From Nocardia aurantiaca (GTDB lineage Bacteria; Actinomycetota; Actinomycetes; Mycobacteriales; Mycobacteriaceae): a stretch of 64,000 nt of DNA. A program made the translations under genes and the position numbers. Each line of letters begins with the position of its first letter. The first letter of the stretch is position 1. The stretch covers positions 62,001-126,000 of the forward strand of contig NZ_WMBB01000008.1 of NCBI RefSeq assembly GCF_009708175.1, in the 5' to 3' direction. Shown here in pieces: positions 53,304 through 62,362 of this stretch. Below the pieces are notes generated by a model. That model had not been told where the DNA came from. It saw only the letters and a program-made list of their open reading frames with translations, and made no database searches.

Positions 53304-54041
53304 CTAGCTGCTGCCGCCGCTGCCGCTGAAGGGCATGTTGGCTAAGCGGGCGAAATCGCCCTGGGCTCCGCTGTAGACATTGAGATCGACCGCTCCGCCG
53401 ATTCCGGGGATGCGCCCGGAGCTGGTGGTCTGCCAGAACGTCCACGAGGGCCAGCCGCCCGGCACCTCGGGCTGATCGTTGCCTCTGTAGTCGGCGATCC
53501 ACAGTGGGTAGTCGGTGAACTGGTTGGTATCGGCCATGGCCGTCTGCCAGAACCGGGGATAGGTGTAGATGATCGGCATGCGGCCGGTCATGGCCCGGAC
53601 GGTCGTGAGATAGCGGTGGGTCCAGTCGATGAGCGCGGCGGGTGGCAGGCCGCCGGAGTCCTCGAGATCCAGCACCGGCGGCAGGTCCAGCGGCCCGTTC
53701 TGGCCCATCGCCACGGCCGAGTAGAAGGCGGCCTGGAGTTCCGGCGGCAGGTTGGGGCGCGCGAAATGGTATGTGCCGCGGGCGACTCCGGCCACCCGCA
53801 TGGCCAGGCTGTCCTGTACGAAGAACGGGTTCACGTAGTTGAGGCCCTCGGTGGCCTTGAGCATGGAGAACTCGTAGCCGGCCGCGCGCACCGCGAACCA
53901 GTTGATACCCCCGCCGCCCGGGTGTTGCCAGGAGGCCACGTCCGGGCCGTCGACATCGGCGGCGGCCACCCCCATGGAGGTAGCCACAAGGATGCCCGTA
54001 GCCGCGGCGGTAAGCACTTTCATCAAGATGCGTCCGGTCAT
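53304..54041 (-). CDS. Secreted GH25-type lysozyme
   Basis: A 245-residue protein with a cleavable signal peptide (VLTAAATGILVATSMGVAAA). The mature part is a GH25 barrel: GPDVASWQHPGGGGINWFAV with the catalytic-site aspartate, FSMLKATEGLNYVNPF, PVLDLEDSGGLPP (acid/base glutamate region) and PLWIADYRG. It cleaves muramyl bonds of peptidoglycan; N-glycolylated muramic acid is the native substrate in Nocardia. Starts at 54041 and 54023 are both possible. C-terminal Gly/Ser tail. Confidence 0.86.
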   Translation of the reverse strand: MTGRILMKVLTAAATGILVATSMGVAAADVDGPDVASWQHPGGGGINWFAVRAAGYEFSMLKATEGLNYVNPFFVQDSLAMRVAGVARGTYHFARPNLPPELQAAFYSAVAMGQNGPLDLPPVLDLEDSGGLPPAALIDWTHRYLTTVRAMTGRMPIIYTYPRFWQTAMADTNQFTDYPLWIADYRGNDQPEVPGGWPSWTFWQTTSSGRIPGIGGAVDLNVYSGAQGDFARLANMPFSGSGGSS

Positions 54042-54122
54042 GCGCCAAAAGGCTAGGCCGACTGGTCGCTATAGCCAGGAAGGCGAGGCGGTACTGTTCG
54101 CCAATCGTTAGCTTGGGTGCGG

Positions 54123-55463
54123 TCAGCCCAGCCAGTCCAGAACTGAAGCGGCGGTCCAGGACTGCTGCATGCTGCCCAGCGGCTCGCCGGTGAAGGGCTC
54201 GTAGTACTCGGCGAAACTGCCGTCACTGGCCTGCCGCAAGCCCTCGGCGCGCAGCATGAACGAGCGTTCCGCCCAGCCGCGGCGGGCGAAGACCCAGGAG
54301 AACAGCCAGCTGATCACCGGCCACACCGGGCCGCGCCAGTACTCGCGCGAGCGAAAGTCCCTGGCGACCGGTGAGGTCGAGGGCGGCAGCGCGTAACACA
54401 GGTCCGGGTGTCCGCACCAGCGCGGGCCCTCGAACAGGCGCAGCAGCCGCCGCTCGGCATCGCGCGGCAGTCCGCCGCTGAGCAGGGGCGCGAAGACCGC
54501 GAGGGTCTCGGTCTCGATCCACTTGTCCGCGCGCACATCGAAATCCCGGGCCACGCCGGTGCGCGCGTCTGTGGTGGCGACCACGCCCGCACGGAAGTAG
54601 TCCGCCCATTCGTAGAGCTCGCGCACATCCGCATGCGGCTGCTTGTAGTCCTCGCCGATATTGGCGAGCACATCGCAGGCCAGCGCGAAGATGGCGGTCA
54701 CGAAGACGTCCTCGACCGCGAAGCTCATGGTCGAGGCGAGTTGGTAGTCGTCGTAGCCGGCCCGGCGCATCTGCTCGACCAGCCACAGGTAGCGGTCGTA
54801 CTCGCGGTCCGAGGGCCGCTGCGTGGGGTCGCCGACCACCTGGGTGTCCGCGCGCTCGTACGGCGGCAGGTCCGGGCCGGGAATCACGTTGTCGTAGGCG
54901 CGATCCCAGCGCGGCGAGTTGTCCATGCCGGACTCCCAGCCGTGGTAGAGCGTGATTCGGCCGTGCTGTTTGGGGTCGCGGGCGTAGGCCAGCCAGCGGT
55001 GCCAGCGCATGAGATCGGGCCATCGGCGGTTCAGGAAGTCCTCGGCGACCGCGCGGGTGCTGCGGCCGTGCCGGCGCGAGTGGTCCAGAATCCGTTGCAC
55101 CGCAATGGCATGCACGGGCGGCTGAGTGATGCCGGAGGTGTCGGGACCGTCGGGGGCGTCGGCGGCCAAGCGGCGGCATTCCCAGCGGGCGGGGCCGGGA
55201 AAGTAGCCGTCCACGCCATTGGCGAAGACTATGTGCGGGATCATGCCGTTGCGCCACTGCGCCGACAGCAGGGTGTCGAGTTCGAGGGCGGCGCGTTCTA
55301 CGCTGAGCGGTGCCAAACCGACCGCTACGAATGCCGCATCCCAGCTCCACATGTGCGGATAGAGTTTGGGCGCGGCGCTGGTCATGGTGCCCAGGTCATT
55401 GCCGCGCAGCAGATAGGCGGCGCGGGCCGCGAGCTGGGTGGGCGTGAATCCCGGGTGCGTCAT
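54123..55463 (-). CDS. Glucosylglycerate hydrolase (GH63-like, MGH1 type)
   Basis: A 446-residue (alpha/alpha)6-barrel glycosidase, the same length as the mycobacterial glucosylglycerate hydrolases. Characteristic segments: TSAAPKLYPHMWSWDAAFVA, PHIVFANGVDGYFPG, LYHGWESGMDNSPRWD and the late REYWRGPVWPVISWLF. It hydrolyses glucosylglycerate, a compatible solute mobilised after nitrogen starvation. The ATG at 55463 matches the family start; the longer frame is a shadow. Divergent from the SDR gene. Confidence 0.88.
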   Translation of the reverse strand: MTHPGFTPTQLAARAAYLLRGNDLGTMTSAAPKLYPHMWSWDAAFVAVGLAPLSVERAALELDTLLSAQWRNGMIPHIVFANGVDGYFPGPARWECRRLAADAPDGPDTSGITQPPVHAIAVQRILDHSRRHGRSTRAVAEDFLNRRWPDLMRWHRWLAYARDPKQHGRITLYHGWESGMDNSPRWDRAYDNVIPGPDLPPYERADTQVVGDPTQRPSDREYDRYLWLVEQMRRAGYDDYQLASTMSFAVEDVFVTAIFALACDVLANIGEDYKQPHADVRELYEWADYFRAGVVATTDARTGVARDFDVRADKWIETETLAVFAPLLSGGLPRDAERRLLRLFEGPRWCGHPDLCYALPPSTSPVARDFRSREYWRGPVWPVISWLFSWVFARRGWAERSFMLRAEGLRQASDGSFAEYYEPFTGEPLGSMQQSWTAASVLDWLG

Positions 55464-55679
55464 CGCCCTATTCTGCGCCGCGACCCGCAGATACGCGCGA
55501 TGGACCGGCGGACCCGGGGGATGGCTGCATGGCAGGGCCCGGACAACGGACTGCGCCGGATCGCCGGAGGACGACTCCTGATCGCCAGATTGCACTTCGT
55601 TCGCCTTCTCGGAATCAGCTAGCGGTGGTGTGCCCGACCGGAGCATCGCGGGTCGAGTTCACGCGGTTACGGTTAGCGC

Positions 55680-56384
55680 ATGGCGAATTCCGCGAAAACC
55701 AGCACCGACCAGCCGGCCGCGCTGATCACCGGCGCCAGCCGTGGACTCGGCGCGGCCATCGCCCGTGAACTGGCGCCCACGCATCGGCTGTTGCTGGGCG
55801 CGCGCACGCCTCGGGCTCTGGAACCGATACTGCGTGAACTGCCGGGCAGCGCCGGGTGGCCGGTGGATCTCACCGACTACGCCGCCGTGGCGCGCGCTGT
55901 AGCGGGCATCGAACGGCTGGATGTACTGGTGCACAATGCCGGAATCGCCGACTTGGGAACGATAGCTGATTCCTCGGTGGCGCAGTGGCGGAATACGTTG
56001 GAAGCCAACCTGATCGCGGTCGCGGAATTGACCAGGGTGTTGCTGCCCGCGCTTCGGGCCGCCAATGGCCATGTGGTGCTGATCAATTCGGGGGCGGGGC
56101 TGCGCGCCAATCCGGGCTGGGGTGTGTACGCGGCGAGCAAGTTCGGGTTGCGCGCCCTCGGTGACGCGCTCCGACTGGAGGAACCCGCACTGCGGGTGAC
56201 CTCGGTGTTTCCGGGTCGCATCGACACCGACATGCAGCGCGAGATCATCGCGGGGGAGGGGCGCGCGTACGAGCCGGGCGAATTCCTCAGGGCCGAAACG
56301 GTTGCCCAGGCCGTCCGGCATGCTGTGCAGACGCCGCGTGACGCACATCCCACCGAAATCGTGCTGCGCCCGATCCCACACTGA
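55680..56384 (+). CDS. Short-chain dehydrogenase/reductase
   Basis: A 234-residue classical SDR: cofactor loop ALITGASRGLGAAIAREL, arginine after strand 2 (GART) suggesting NADP, NAG motif in LVHNAGIAD, catalytic serine in LINSGAG and YAASK. Substrate unknown. It stands alone between the glucosylglycerate hydrolase and deacetylase genes. Confidence 0.9.
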   Translation: MANSAKTSTDQPAALITGASRGLGAAIARELAPTHRLLLGARTPRALEPILRELPGSAGWPVDLTDYAAVARAVAGIERLDVLVHNAGIADLGTIADSSVAQWRNTLEANLIAVAELTRVLLPALRAANGHVVLINSGAGLRANPGWGVYAASKFGLRALGDALRLEEPALRVTSVFPGRIDTDMQREIIAGEGRAYEPGEFLRAETVAQAVRHAVQTPRDAHPTEIVLRPIPH

Positions 56385-56485
56385 GAGCAGCCTTAATTTC
56401 TCCGCTGAATTCGAATCATTTCGCACAGATTTGGTGTCCAGTTCACGACCCGTGGATATAACTGACTGGCCCTGCGGGGGAGGCA

Positions 56486-56522
56486 GGACCAACTCCCAGG
56501 GGCTTATGCCCCCCGGACCCCG
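56486..56522. repeat. Small GC-rich palindromic intergenic repeat
   Basis: AGGGGCTTATGCCCCCCGGA with flanking CCC runs, the same pattern as the unit at 37798 (stem closed by a CTTNNG-like loop). Lies 33 nt ahead of the deacetylase gene. Confidence 0.4.
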
Positions 56523-56554
56523 GGAATACACGTGAAATTCGGAGTGCGCGAAAG

Positions 56555-57358
56555 ATGGATCGAAGACAGCTGCTCGCATTTCTCGTCGCGGGAACTGCGG
56601 CGGCGCTGACCGGCTGCTCATCGGAGTCCGACGCCTCCCACAAGGTGACCCCGCGAATCAGCGGACCCGTCGGAACGCCCACACCGTCAGCGGTTCCGAA
56701 GGCGATCGCCGCACCACCGGCAGCGCAGAAATCCCGCATTCCCGCCGGGACGATTACCGCGCTGCCCGGGACCGGCAACAACTTGGCGCTCACCGTCGAC
56801 GACGGGGCGAGTCCCGATGTGGTCGGCGCGTACATCAAATTCGCCAAGGACACCGGAGCGCGGTTCACCTTCTTCGTCACCGCGAATTACGACTCCTGGA
56901 CCACCCACCGCGCCGCGCTGCGGCCGCTGGTGGAATCCGGGCAGATTCAGCTGGGCAATCACACCTGGGACCATCCGGATCTCACCACACTGTCCGGCAC
57001 CGAGGTGGCCTCGCAGCTCACCCGAGCGAAGACCTTCCTGCACAACAACTTCGGCGTGGACGGTACGCCGTATTTCCGTCCCCCCTACGGCCGCCACAAT
57101 GCTACGGTCGACAAGGTGGCAGCGGATCTGGGATACACCGTCCCCACCATGTGGTACGGCTCGCTGTCCGACTCCGGCGTCATTACCGAGGACTATCTGA
57201 TCGAGTGCGCGCGACAGTATTTCAACGCGCAGACCATTGTCATCGGGCACGCCAATCATCCCGCCGTGACGCACTGCTACGACCGTCTGGTCGAGATCAT
57301 CCGTGAGCGCAACCTGTCGATGGTGACGCTCAATGACGTGCTGGTCTCGCCGATGTAG
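56555..57358 (+). CDS. Polysaccharide deacetylase, lipoprotein
   Basis: A 267-residue NodB-type deacetylase with a lipobox (AAALTG-C at residue 21), so it is anchored outside. Motif 1 is LTVDDGAS (catalytic and metal aspartates), motif 2 LGNHTWDHPDL (H-x3-H zinc site), motif 3 FRPPYGRHN, and the C-terminal histidine is in IVIGHANHP. It probably removes acetyl groups from envelope or capsular sugars. Tandem with a paralogue 44 nt downstream. Confidence 0.9.
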   Translation: MDRRQLLAFLVAGTAAALTGCSSESDASHKVTPRISGPVGTPTPSAVPKAIAAPPAAQKSRIPAGTITALPGTGNNLALTVDDGASPDVVGAYIKFAKDTGARFTFFVTANYDSWTTHRAALRPLVESGQIQLGNHTWDHPDLTTLSGTEVASQLTRAKTFLHNNFGVDGTPYFRPPYGRHNATVDKVAADLGYTVPTMWYGSLSDSGVITEDYLIECARQYFNAQTIVIGHANHPAVTHCYDRLVEIIRERNLSMVTLNDVLVSPM

Positions 57359-57414
57359 CCGGTTTCGCCGGGGCAGCCGAGGTTTCTTTCGAAGTGATGT
57401 GAATGAGGGTCGAC

Positions 57415-58209
57415 ATGGATAGACGACGGCTGCTGACGATGCTGGCGGCGGGCACGGCCGCCACCCTGCTGGGCACGGGGGAATCGCGCGCCGACTTTCC
57501 CTTCGACACCGGATCCGCCGGCGGGATCGTTCCCCAACTGCCCGGCGTCCCGCAGGTGACGCCGGACTTCGGGCCCAAGACGCCGATCGGGCCGGGCACG
57601 GTCAGCGCGCTGCCCGGCGACGGAAACCATATGGCGCTCACCATCGATGACGGCGCCAGCTCCGAAACCATCCGCGGCTTCATCGATTTCGCGCGCGATA
57701 CCGGGGCCCGGCTCACCTTCTTCGTGACCGCCTACTATCCCGGCTGGCTCGATCACCGGGATGTGCTGCGCCCCCTGGTGGATTCCGGCCAGGTCCAGCT
57801 CGGCAATCACACCTGGGACCACCCGGACCTGACCAGACTGTCCGGCGGCGCCGTCGCCGACCAGCTCAACCGGTGCAAGGACTTCCTCTGGAACCAGTAC
57901 GGCACCGACGGCACGCCCTACTACCGCCCGCCCTACGGCCGGCACAATGGCGGTGTCGACGCCGTCGCCGCCGACTGCGGCTACACGGTTCCGACCATGT
58001 GGTACGGCAGCCTGAACGACACCAACACGGTGATCAACGAGGACATGCTGCTCGACGCCGCGCGCCAGTGGTTCCGGGCTCAGTCCATCGTCATCGGCCA
58101 CGCCAACCGACCGACCGTCACCCACATCTACGACCAGCTCGCCGACATCATCCACGAACGCAGCCTGCAGCTGGTCACCCTCAACGACGTCCTGATCCCA
58201 CCGCGATAA
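57415..58209 (+). CDS. Polysaccharide deacetylase, Tat-type signal
   Basis: A 264-residue paralogue of the preceding gene with the same motifs (LTIDDGAS, LGNHTWDHPDL, YRPPYGRHN, IVIGHANRP). Its signal starts MDRRRLLTMLAAGTAATLLG, a twin-arginine type with no lipobox cysteine, so it should be released, unlike its anchored twin. I start at the second ATG (57415); the first (57403) adds only MRVD. A REP-like unit and terminator follow. Confidence 0.9.
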   Translation: MDRRRLLTMLAAGTAATLLGTGESRADFPFDTGSAGGIVPQLPGVPQVTPDFGPKTPIGPGTVSALPGDGNHMALTIDDGASSETIRGFIDFARDTGARLTFFVTAYYPGWLDHRDVLRPLVDSGQVQLGNHTWDHPDLTRLSGGAVADQLNRCKDFLWNQYGTDGTPYYRPPYGRHNGGVDAVAADCGYTVPTMWYGSLNDTNTVINEDMLLDAARQWFRAQSIVIGHANRPTVTHIYDQLADIIHERSLQLVTLNDVLIPPR

Positions 58210-58228
58210 GGCCGCTCCGACTCCCGGA

Positions 58229-58290
58229 GGCTTCAGCAGCTTCGGCCCCGAACCCCCACGACCGCAGGGGGCTTCGTTCCCACCCCTACG
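58229..58290. repeat. Small GC-rich palindromic intergenic repeat
   Basis: GCTTCGGCCCCGAACCCCC then GGGGGCTTCG in the reverse sense; same family as 37798. Confidence 0.4.
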
Positions 58291-58295
58291 ACAGA

Positions 58296-58326
58296 GGGCC
58301 CGCGTGCGCACTGCGCACGCGGGCCC
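58296..58326. terminator. Bidirectional terminator between deacetylase and leuS
   Basis: A 15-bp perfect inverted repeat GGGCCCGCGTGCGCA (58296-58310) with 58312-58326, almost no loop, 19 nt past the leuS stop on its coding strand. Confidence 0.75.
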
Positions 58327-58345
58327 GCGTGCCTCGGAGCCGGCG

Positions 58346-61243
58346 TCAGGCGACGATGTTCACCAGGCGGCCCGGCACCACGATGATCTTGCGAGGCGGC
58401 TTGCCGCCCAGCAGTTCCGCGATCTTCTCGTCCGCCAGGGCAGCCGCCTCCACCGCGGCCTGATCGGCGTCGGCGGCGACGCTGACGCGGCTGCGGACCT
58501 TGCCGTTGACCTGGATCGGGTACTCGACCGAATCCGCCACCAGCAGTGCGGGATCCGCGACCGGAAAGGGGCCGTGGGCCAGGGAGGTGGTGTGGCCCAG
58601 GCGCTCCCACAGTTCCTCGGCCACGTGCGGGGACATCGGGGCGAGCATCAGGACCAGCGGCTCCACCAGCGCGCGGGGCGCGCCGTCGCCGTAGTTCTTG
58701 GTCAGGAAATTGGTCAGCTCGATGAGCTTGGCGCCCGCGGTGTTGTCGCGCAGGTGGGCGTAGTCGTCGTCGACACCGGCGATGGTCTTGTGCAACAGGC
58801 GCAGTGCCTCGGCCGACGGCTCGGCATCGGTGACCTTGAGCGCGCCGGTCTCCTCGTCCACCGCCAGACGCCACACGCGCTGCAGGAAGCGGTGCGCGCC
58901 CACGACATCCTTGGTGGCCCAGGGCCGCGAGGTGTCCAGCGGCCCCATCGACATCTCGTAGAAGCGGAAGGTGTCCGCGCCGTACAGATCGCACATCTCG
59001 TCGGGGGAGATGGCGTTCTTCAGCGACTTGCCGATCTTGCCGTACTCCTGGAAGACCTCCTCCTCCACGCCGGAGGCATTGGTCCAGAAGAACTTTCCGT
59101 CCCGCTCGACGATCTCGGCGGCCGGCACGTAGGCGCCGCGCGCGTCGGTGTAGGCGAAAGCCTGGATGTAGCCCTGGTTGAACAGGCGGCGGTACGGCTC
59201 CGAGCCGGACACGTCACCCAGGTCGAACAGCACCTTCTGCCAGAAGCGCGCGTACAGCAGGTGCAGCACCGCGTGCTCCACGCCGCCGACGTACAGATCC
59301 ACGCCGCCCGGATCCTTGGGGCCGTGCTCGGCCGTGCGCGGGCCCAGCCAGTACCGCTCGTTCTCGGGGGCGCAGAAGGTTTCGGTATTGGTCGGATCCG
59401 CGTAGCGCAGCTGATACCAGGAGCTGCCCGCCCAGTTGGGCATGACATTGGTGTCGCGGCGGTACTTCCTGGGGCCGTCGCCCAGGTCCAGTTCGACGTT
59501 CACCCATTCGGTGGCCTTGGCCAGCGGCGGGGACGGCTCGGAGTCGGCGTCGTCGGGGTCGAAGGTGACCGGGGCGAAGTCGTCGATCTCCGGAAGACGC
59601 ACCGGCAGCATGGATTCCGGCAGCGCGTGCGGCGCGCCGTCCTCGTCGTAGACGATGGGGAACGGCTCGCCCCAGTAGCGCTGGCGGGCGAACAGCCAGT
59701 CGCGCAGCTTGTACTGGACGGTGCCTTTGCCGTGGCCGTTGGCCTCCAGCTCGGCGATCACCTTGGCCTTGGCGGACTCGATGTCCATGCCGTCGATGTA
59801 GTCGGAGTTCACCATGACGCCGTCACCGGTGTAGGCCGCCTCCGAGACGTCGCCGCCCGTGACGACCTCGACGATGGGCAGGCCGAAGGCGGAGGCGAAG
59901 TCCCAGTCGCGCGGGTCGTGGCCGGGGACGGCCATGATCGCGCCCGTGCCGTAGCCGCTCAGCACGTAGTCGGCGATGAAGATCGGCACGCGCGCGCCGT
60001 TGACCGGGTTGGTGGCGTAGGAGCCCAGGAAGACGCCGGTCTTCTCCTTGTTCTCCTGCCGCTCCAGATCCGACTTGGCGGCAATCGAGCGGCGGTAGGC
60101 CGCAACGGCTTCGGCGGGGGTGTCGGCGCCGCCGAAGGCCCAGCGGGTGTCGGTGCCGGTGGGCCAGGTGGCGGCGGTCAGCTTGTCGACCAGCTCGTGC
60201 TCGGGGGCCAGCACCACGTAGGTCGCGCCGAACAGAGTGTCCGGACGGGTGGTGAAGACCTCGATCAGATCCGCTGCATCCGATTCGGCGCTCGCGCCGG
60301 TGGCCTCGAACTTGACCTGCGCGCCCCGTGAGCGGCCGATCCAGTTGCGTTGCATGGCCTTCACGTTCTCCGGCCAGTCCAGTTCGTCCAGGTCGTCGAC
60401 CAGGCGATCGGAGTAGGCGGTGATGCGCATCATCCACTGCCACAGGCGCTTGCGGAACACCGGGAAGTTGCCGCGCTCGGAGCGGCCGTCCGCGGTGACC
60501 TCCTCGTTGGACAGCACGGTGCCCAGGCCCGGGCACCAGTTGACCATCGAATCCGTCTGGTAGACCAGGCGATAGGAGTCGATGGCGGCATTGCGCTCGG
60601 ACGGGGACAGCTCGCTCCAGGCGCGGCCCTCGACGGCTTCCCGCTTGCCGTCGGCGAATTCGGTGATCAGCTCGGAGATCGGGCGGGCCTTGTCCAGGCT
60701 CTCGTCGTACCAGGCGTTGTAGATGCGCAGGAAGATCCACTGCGTCCACCGGTAGTACTCGGGATCGGTGGTGGCGAAGGAACGGCGGCGGTCGTGGCCC
60801 AGACCCAGCCGGTCCAGCTGCCGCTGCATGGTGGCGATATTCGCCATGGTGGTGTCGCGCGGGTGCGCGCCGGTCTGCACGGCGTACTGCTCGGCGGGCA
60901 GGCCGAAGGCGTCATAGCCCAGGGCGTGCAACACATTCCGGCCGTGCATGCGGTGGTAGCGGGCGAAGACGTCGGTGGCGATGTAGCCCAGCGGATGTCC
61001 GACGTGCAGGCCCGCGCCCGACGGGTACGGGAACATGTCCTGGATGAACAGCTTGTCGGTCGGGGTGGCACCCTGCAGCGGGCCGACCGGGTTGGGCGCG
61101 TAGAAGGTGCCGCGCTCCTGCCAGTTGCCCTGCCACTTCTGTTCGATGCGGCCGGCGAGATCGGCGTTGTAGCGGTGTGCGGGAACGTCGCCGCCACCAC
61201 CCGTGGTCGCGGTGGGTGTTTCGGATGCACGGGTGTCCTGCAC
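58346..61243 (-). CDS. leuS: Leucyl-tRNA synthetase
   Basis: A 965-residue class I synthetase of normal actinobacterial length. The HIGH motif is AGLHVGHPLGYIA, and the KMSKS loop is GKIGKSLKNAIS, the form usual in this group. The CP1 editing domain includes the threonine-rich ... TTRPDTLFGATYVVL and GTGAIMAVPGHDPRD segments. The C-terminal anticodon and tail domains end KIIVVPGRLVNIVA. I start at GTG 61243 (AAGGCAGGATC upstream); GTG 61288 has a poor ribosome site. Counterpart of Rv0041. Confidence 0.97.
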   Translation of the reverse strand: MQDTRASETPTATTGGGGDVPAHRYNADLAGRIEQKWQGNWQERGTFYAPNPVGPLQGATPTDKLFIQDMFPYPSGAGLHVGHPLGYIATDVFARYHRMHGRNVLHALGYDAFGLPAEQYAVQTGAHPRDTTMANIATMQRQLDRLGLGHDRRRSFATTDPEYYRWTQWIFLRIYNAWYDESLDKARPISELITEFADGKREAVEGRAWSELSPSERNAAIDSYRLVYQTDSMVNWCPGLGTVLSNEEVTADGRSERGNFPVFRKRLWQWMMRITAYSDRLVDDLDELDWPENVKAMQRNWIGRSRGAQVKFEATGASAESDAADLIEVFTTRPDTLFGATYVVLAPEHELVDKLTAATWPTGTDTRWAFGGADTPAEAVAAYRRSIAAKSDLERQENKEKTGVFLGSYATNPVNGARVPIFIADYVLSGYGTGAIMAVPGHDPRDWDFASAFGLPIVEVVTGGDVSEAAYTGDGVMVNSDYIDGMDIESAKAKVIAELEANGHGKGTVQYKLRDWLFARQRYWGEPFPIVYDEDGAPHALPESMLPVRLPEIDDFAPVTFDPDDADSEPSPPLAKATEWVNVELDLGDGPRKYRRDTNVMPNWAGSSWYQLRYADPTNTETFCAPENERYWLGPRTAEHGPKDPGGVDLYVGGVEHAVLHLLYARFWQKVLFDLGDVSGSEPYRRLFNQGYIQAFAYTDARGAYVPAAEIVERDGKFFWTNASGVEEEVFQEYGKIGKSLKNAISPDEMCDLYGADTFRFYEMSMGPLDTSRPWATKDVVGAHRFLQRVWRLAVDEETGALKVTDAEPSAEALRLLHKTIAGVDDDYAHLRDNTAGAKLIELTNFLTKNYGDGAPRALVEPLVLMLAPMSPHVAEELWERLGHTTSLAHGPFPVADPALLVADSVEYPIQVNGKVRSRVSVAADADQAAVEAAALADEKIAELLGGKPPRKIIVVPGRLVNIVA

Positions 61244-61315
61244 GATCCTGCCTTCGTTGTCCTGCCAATCCCCGATGAGGTCGCTCACCAGGGTAAAACG
61301 TGGCCCACGCTGCGC

Positions 61316-61446
61316 CCAATCTGCCCTCCGCTTCGCTCCGGGTGGATTCGCGGCGCGGGTGGTCTCGTTCTTCCCCCGCTGCGAGCGCGGGGAGGACGGA
61401 GGACAGTCCAGAACGAGCGCTCCGCCTCGCCGGGCGTGCGCCGCGA
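61316..61446 (-). repeat. Structured dispersed repeat, copy 2 (upstream of leuS)
   Basis: Minus-strand copy of the element at 45014-45148, again ending GGAGCGAAGCGGAGGGCA close to a gene start. The outer arms pair (TCGCGGCG at 61348-61355 with CGCCGCGA at 61439-61446) and so do CTCGTTCT (61364-61371) and AGAACGAG (61410-61417); the paired arms differ from copy 1 at both strands. Confidence 0.65.
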
Positions 61447-61501
61447 CCCTGCGCGGTGGCACCCGCGATGCTCGGCCTCGGTGAATTCGGCGCGGTGTAG
61501 C

Positions 61502-61915
61502 GTGATCGGGGTGTTCGTCGTGGCGCTGATCCTGTTCGTCCTCGCGGCTGTGGCCGTGGTCACCGGCGTGCTCGGGCTCACCGGGACCCTGCCGGGCAAC
61601 CGGTACTTCGGGGTGCACTCCGAGGCCGCGGTGAAGACCGAGGAATCCTTCAAGCTGGCCAATAAAGTGGCCGCGCCGACCTCCATCGTGGCGGGGCTGC
61701 TGCTCGCGGCCGCCGGTGCGGTCGCGCTGGTCGCCGGTGGCATCGCGGCCCTCGTCGTGGCGGTGGCGGCCGTGGTGATCGCGGTGTTCACCCTCGGCGC
61801 CGGCGCGGCTGCCGCCGAGAAGGCGCTGGCCACAGCGTTCCCGGAGGAGAAGATCGGCGGCTGCGGCAGCGCCTGCGGCGCGTGCTCACTGCGCGACGCC
61901 TGCGAGCCCGCCTAG
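61502..61915 (+). CDS. SdpI-family membrane protein with cysteine-rich tail
   Basis: A 137-residue protein with three hydrophobic helices (VVALILFVLAAVAVVTGVLG, APTSIVAGLLLAAAGAVALV, ALVVAVAAVVIAVFTLGAG). LPGNRYFGVHSEAAVKTEESFKLANKVA is the SdpI signature, a family of immunity or signalling proteins. The last 22 residues contain four cysteines (GGCGSACGACSLRDACEPA), which may bind metal. GTG start at 61502; another at 61511. Divergent from leuS, similar to Rv0039c by position. Confidence 0.75.
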   Translation: MIGVFVVALILFVLAAVAVVTGVLGLTGTLPGNRYFGVHSEAAVKTEESFKLANKVAAPTSIVAGLLLAAAGAVALVAGGIAALVVAVAAVVIAVFTLGAGAAAAEKALATAFPEEKIGGCGSACGACSLRDACEPA

Positions 61916-61916
61916 G

Positions 61917-62348
61917 TCAGTTCACCAGGGTCCGGCGCATCCAGATGTGCGGGATGCCCGCGTCGATGCCGATCTCGCCGTATGCCCGGTACCCGAGCTT
62001 CTCGTAGAAGCCGCGGGCCCGCGTCTGCGAATGCAGTTCGACCGCGTCCAATCCGCGCTGGCGCACCCGCTCCTCGATGGCGCGTACCAGGGCCACCCCG
62101 AGCCCGACGCCGCGCGTCTGCGCCAGCACGGCCAACCGTCCGAGTACACCCACGCCGTCCCGCACGATCAATCGTCCGGCTCCGGCGGGTTGGCCGTCCA
62201 GCCGGGCCAGGAAGTGATCGGCGGTCGCGTCGAACTCATCGATCTCCATCTCCGCGGGCACGCCCTGCTCGTCCACGAACACCTGCATGCGCACGGCGAA
62301 CGCCTCCGCCAGTTCCTGCGCGGTGCCGACGGTGACGACTTCGATCAT
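61917..62348 (-). CDS. GNAT-family N-acetyltransferase
   Basis: A 143-residue ElaA-like acetyltransferase. Acetyl-CoA site VGVLGRLAVLAQTRGVGLGVAL, then ELHSQTRARGFYEKLGYRAYGEI. FVDEQGVPAEMEIDEFDATA is the conserved N-terminal motif of this subgroup. Substrate unknown. Convergent with the SdpI-like gene, with a single-nt gap between the stops. Confidence 0.88.
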   Translation of the reverse strand: MIEVVTVGTAQELAEAFAVRMQVFVDEQGVPAEMEIDEFDATADHFLARLDGQPAGAGRLIVRDGVGVLGRLAVLAQTRGVGLGVALVRAIEERVRQRGLDAVELHSQTRARGFYEKLGYRAYGEIGIDAGIPHIWMRRTLVN

Positions 62349-62362
62349 GGTCCCAGCCTGCC

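Noticed and set aside
53241..53305. CCCTCGCC and GGCGAGGG as a terminator of the GH25 gene
   Set aside because: The loop would be over 40 nt and one arm overlaps the stop codon; too weak to call.
58304..60331. 675-codon frame opposite leuS
   Set aside because: Antisense shadow of leuS, produced by high GC3; His/Arg/Gly-rich and unlike any family.
61455..61470. GGTGGCACCCGCG near leuS resembles a T-box core
   Set aside because: It is on the strand opposite to leuS, has an extra C, and no specifier stem or antiterminator can be seen.
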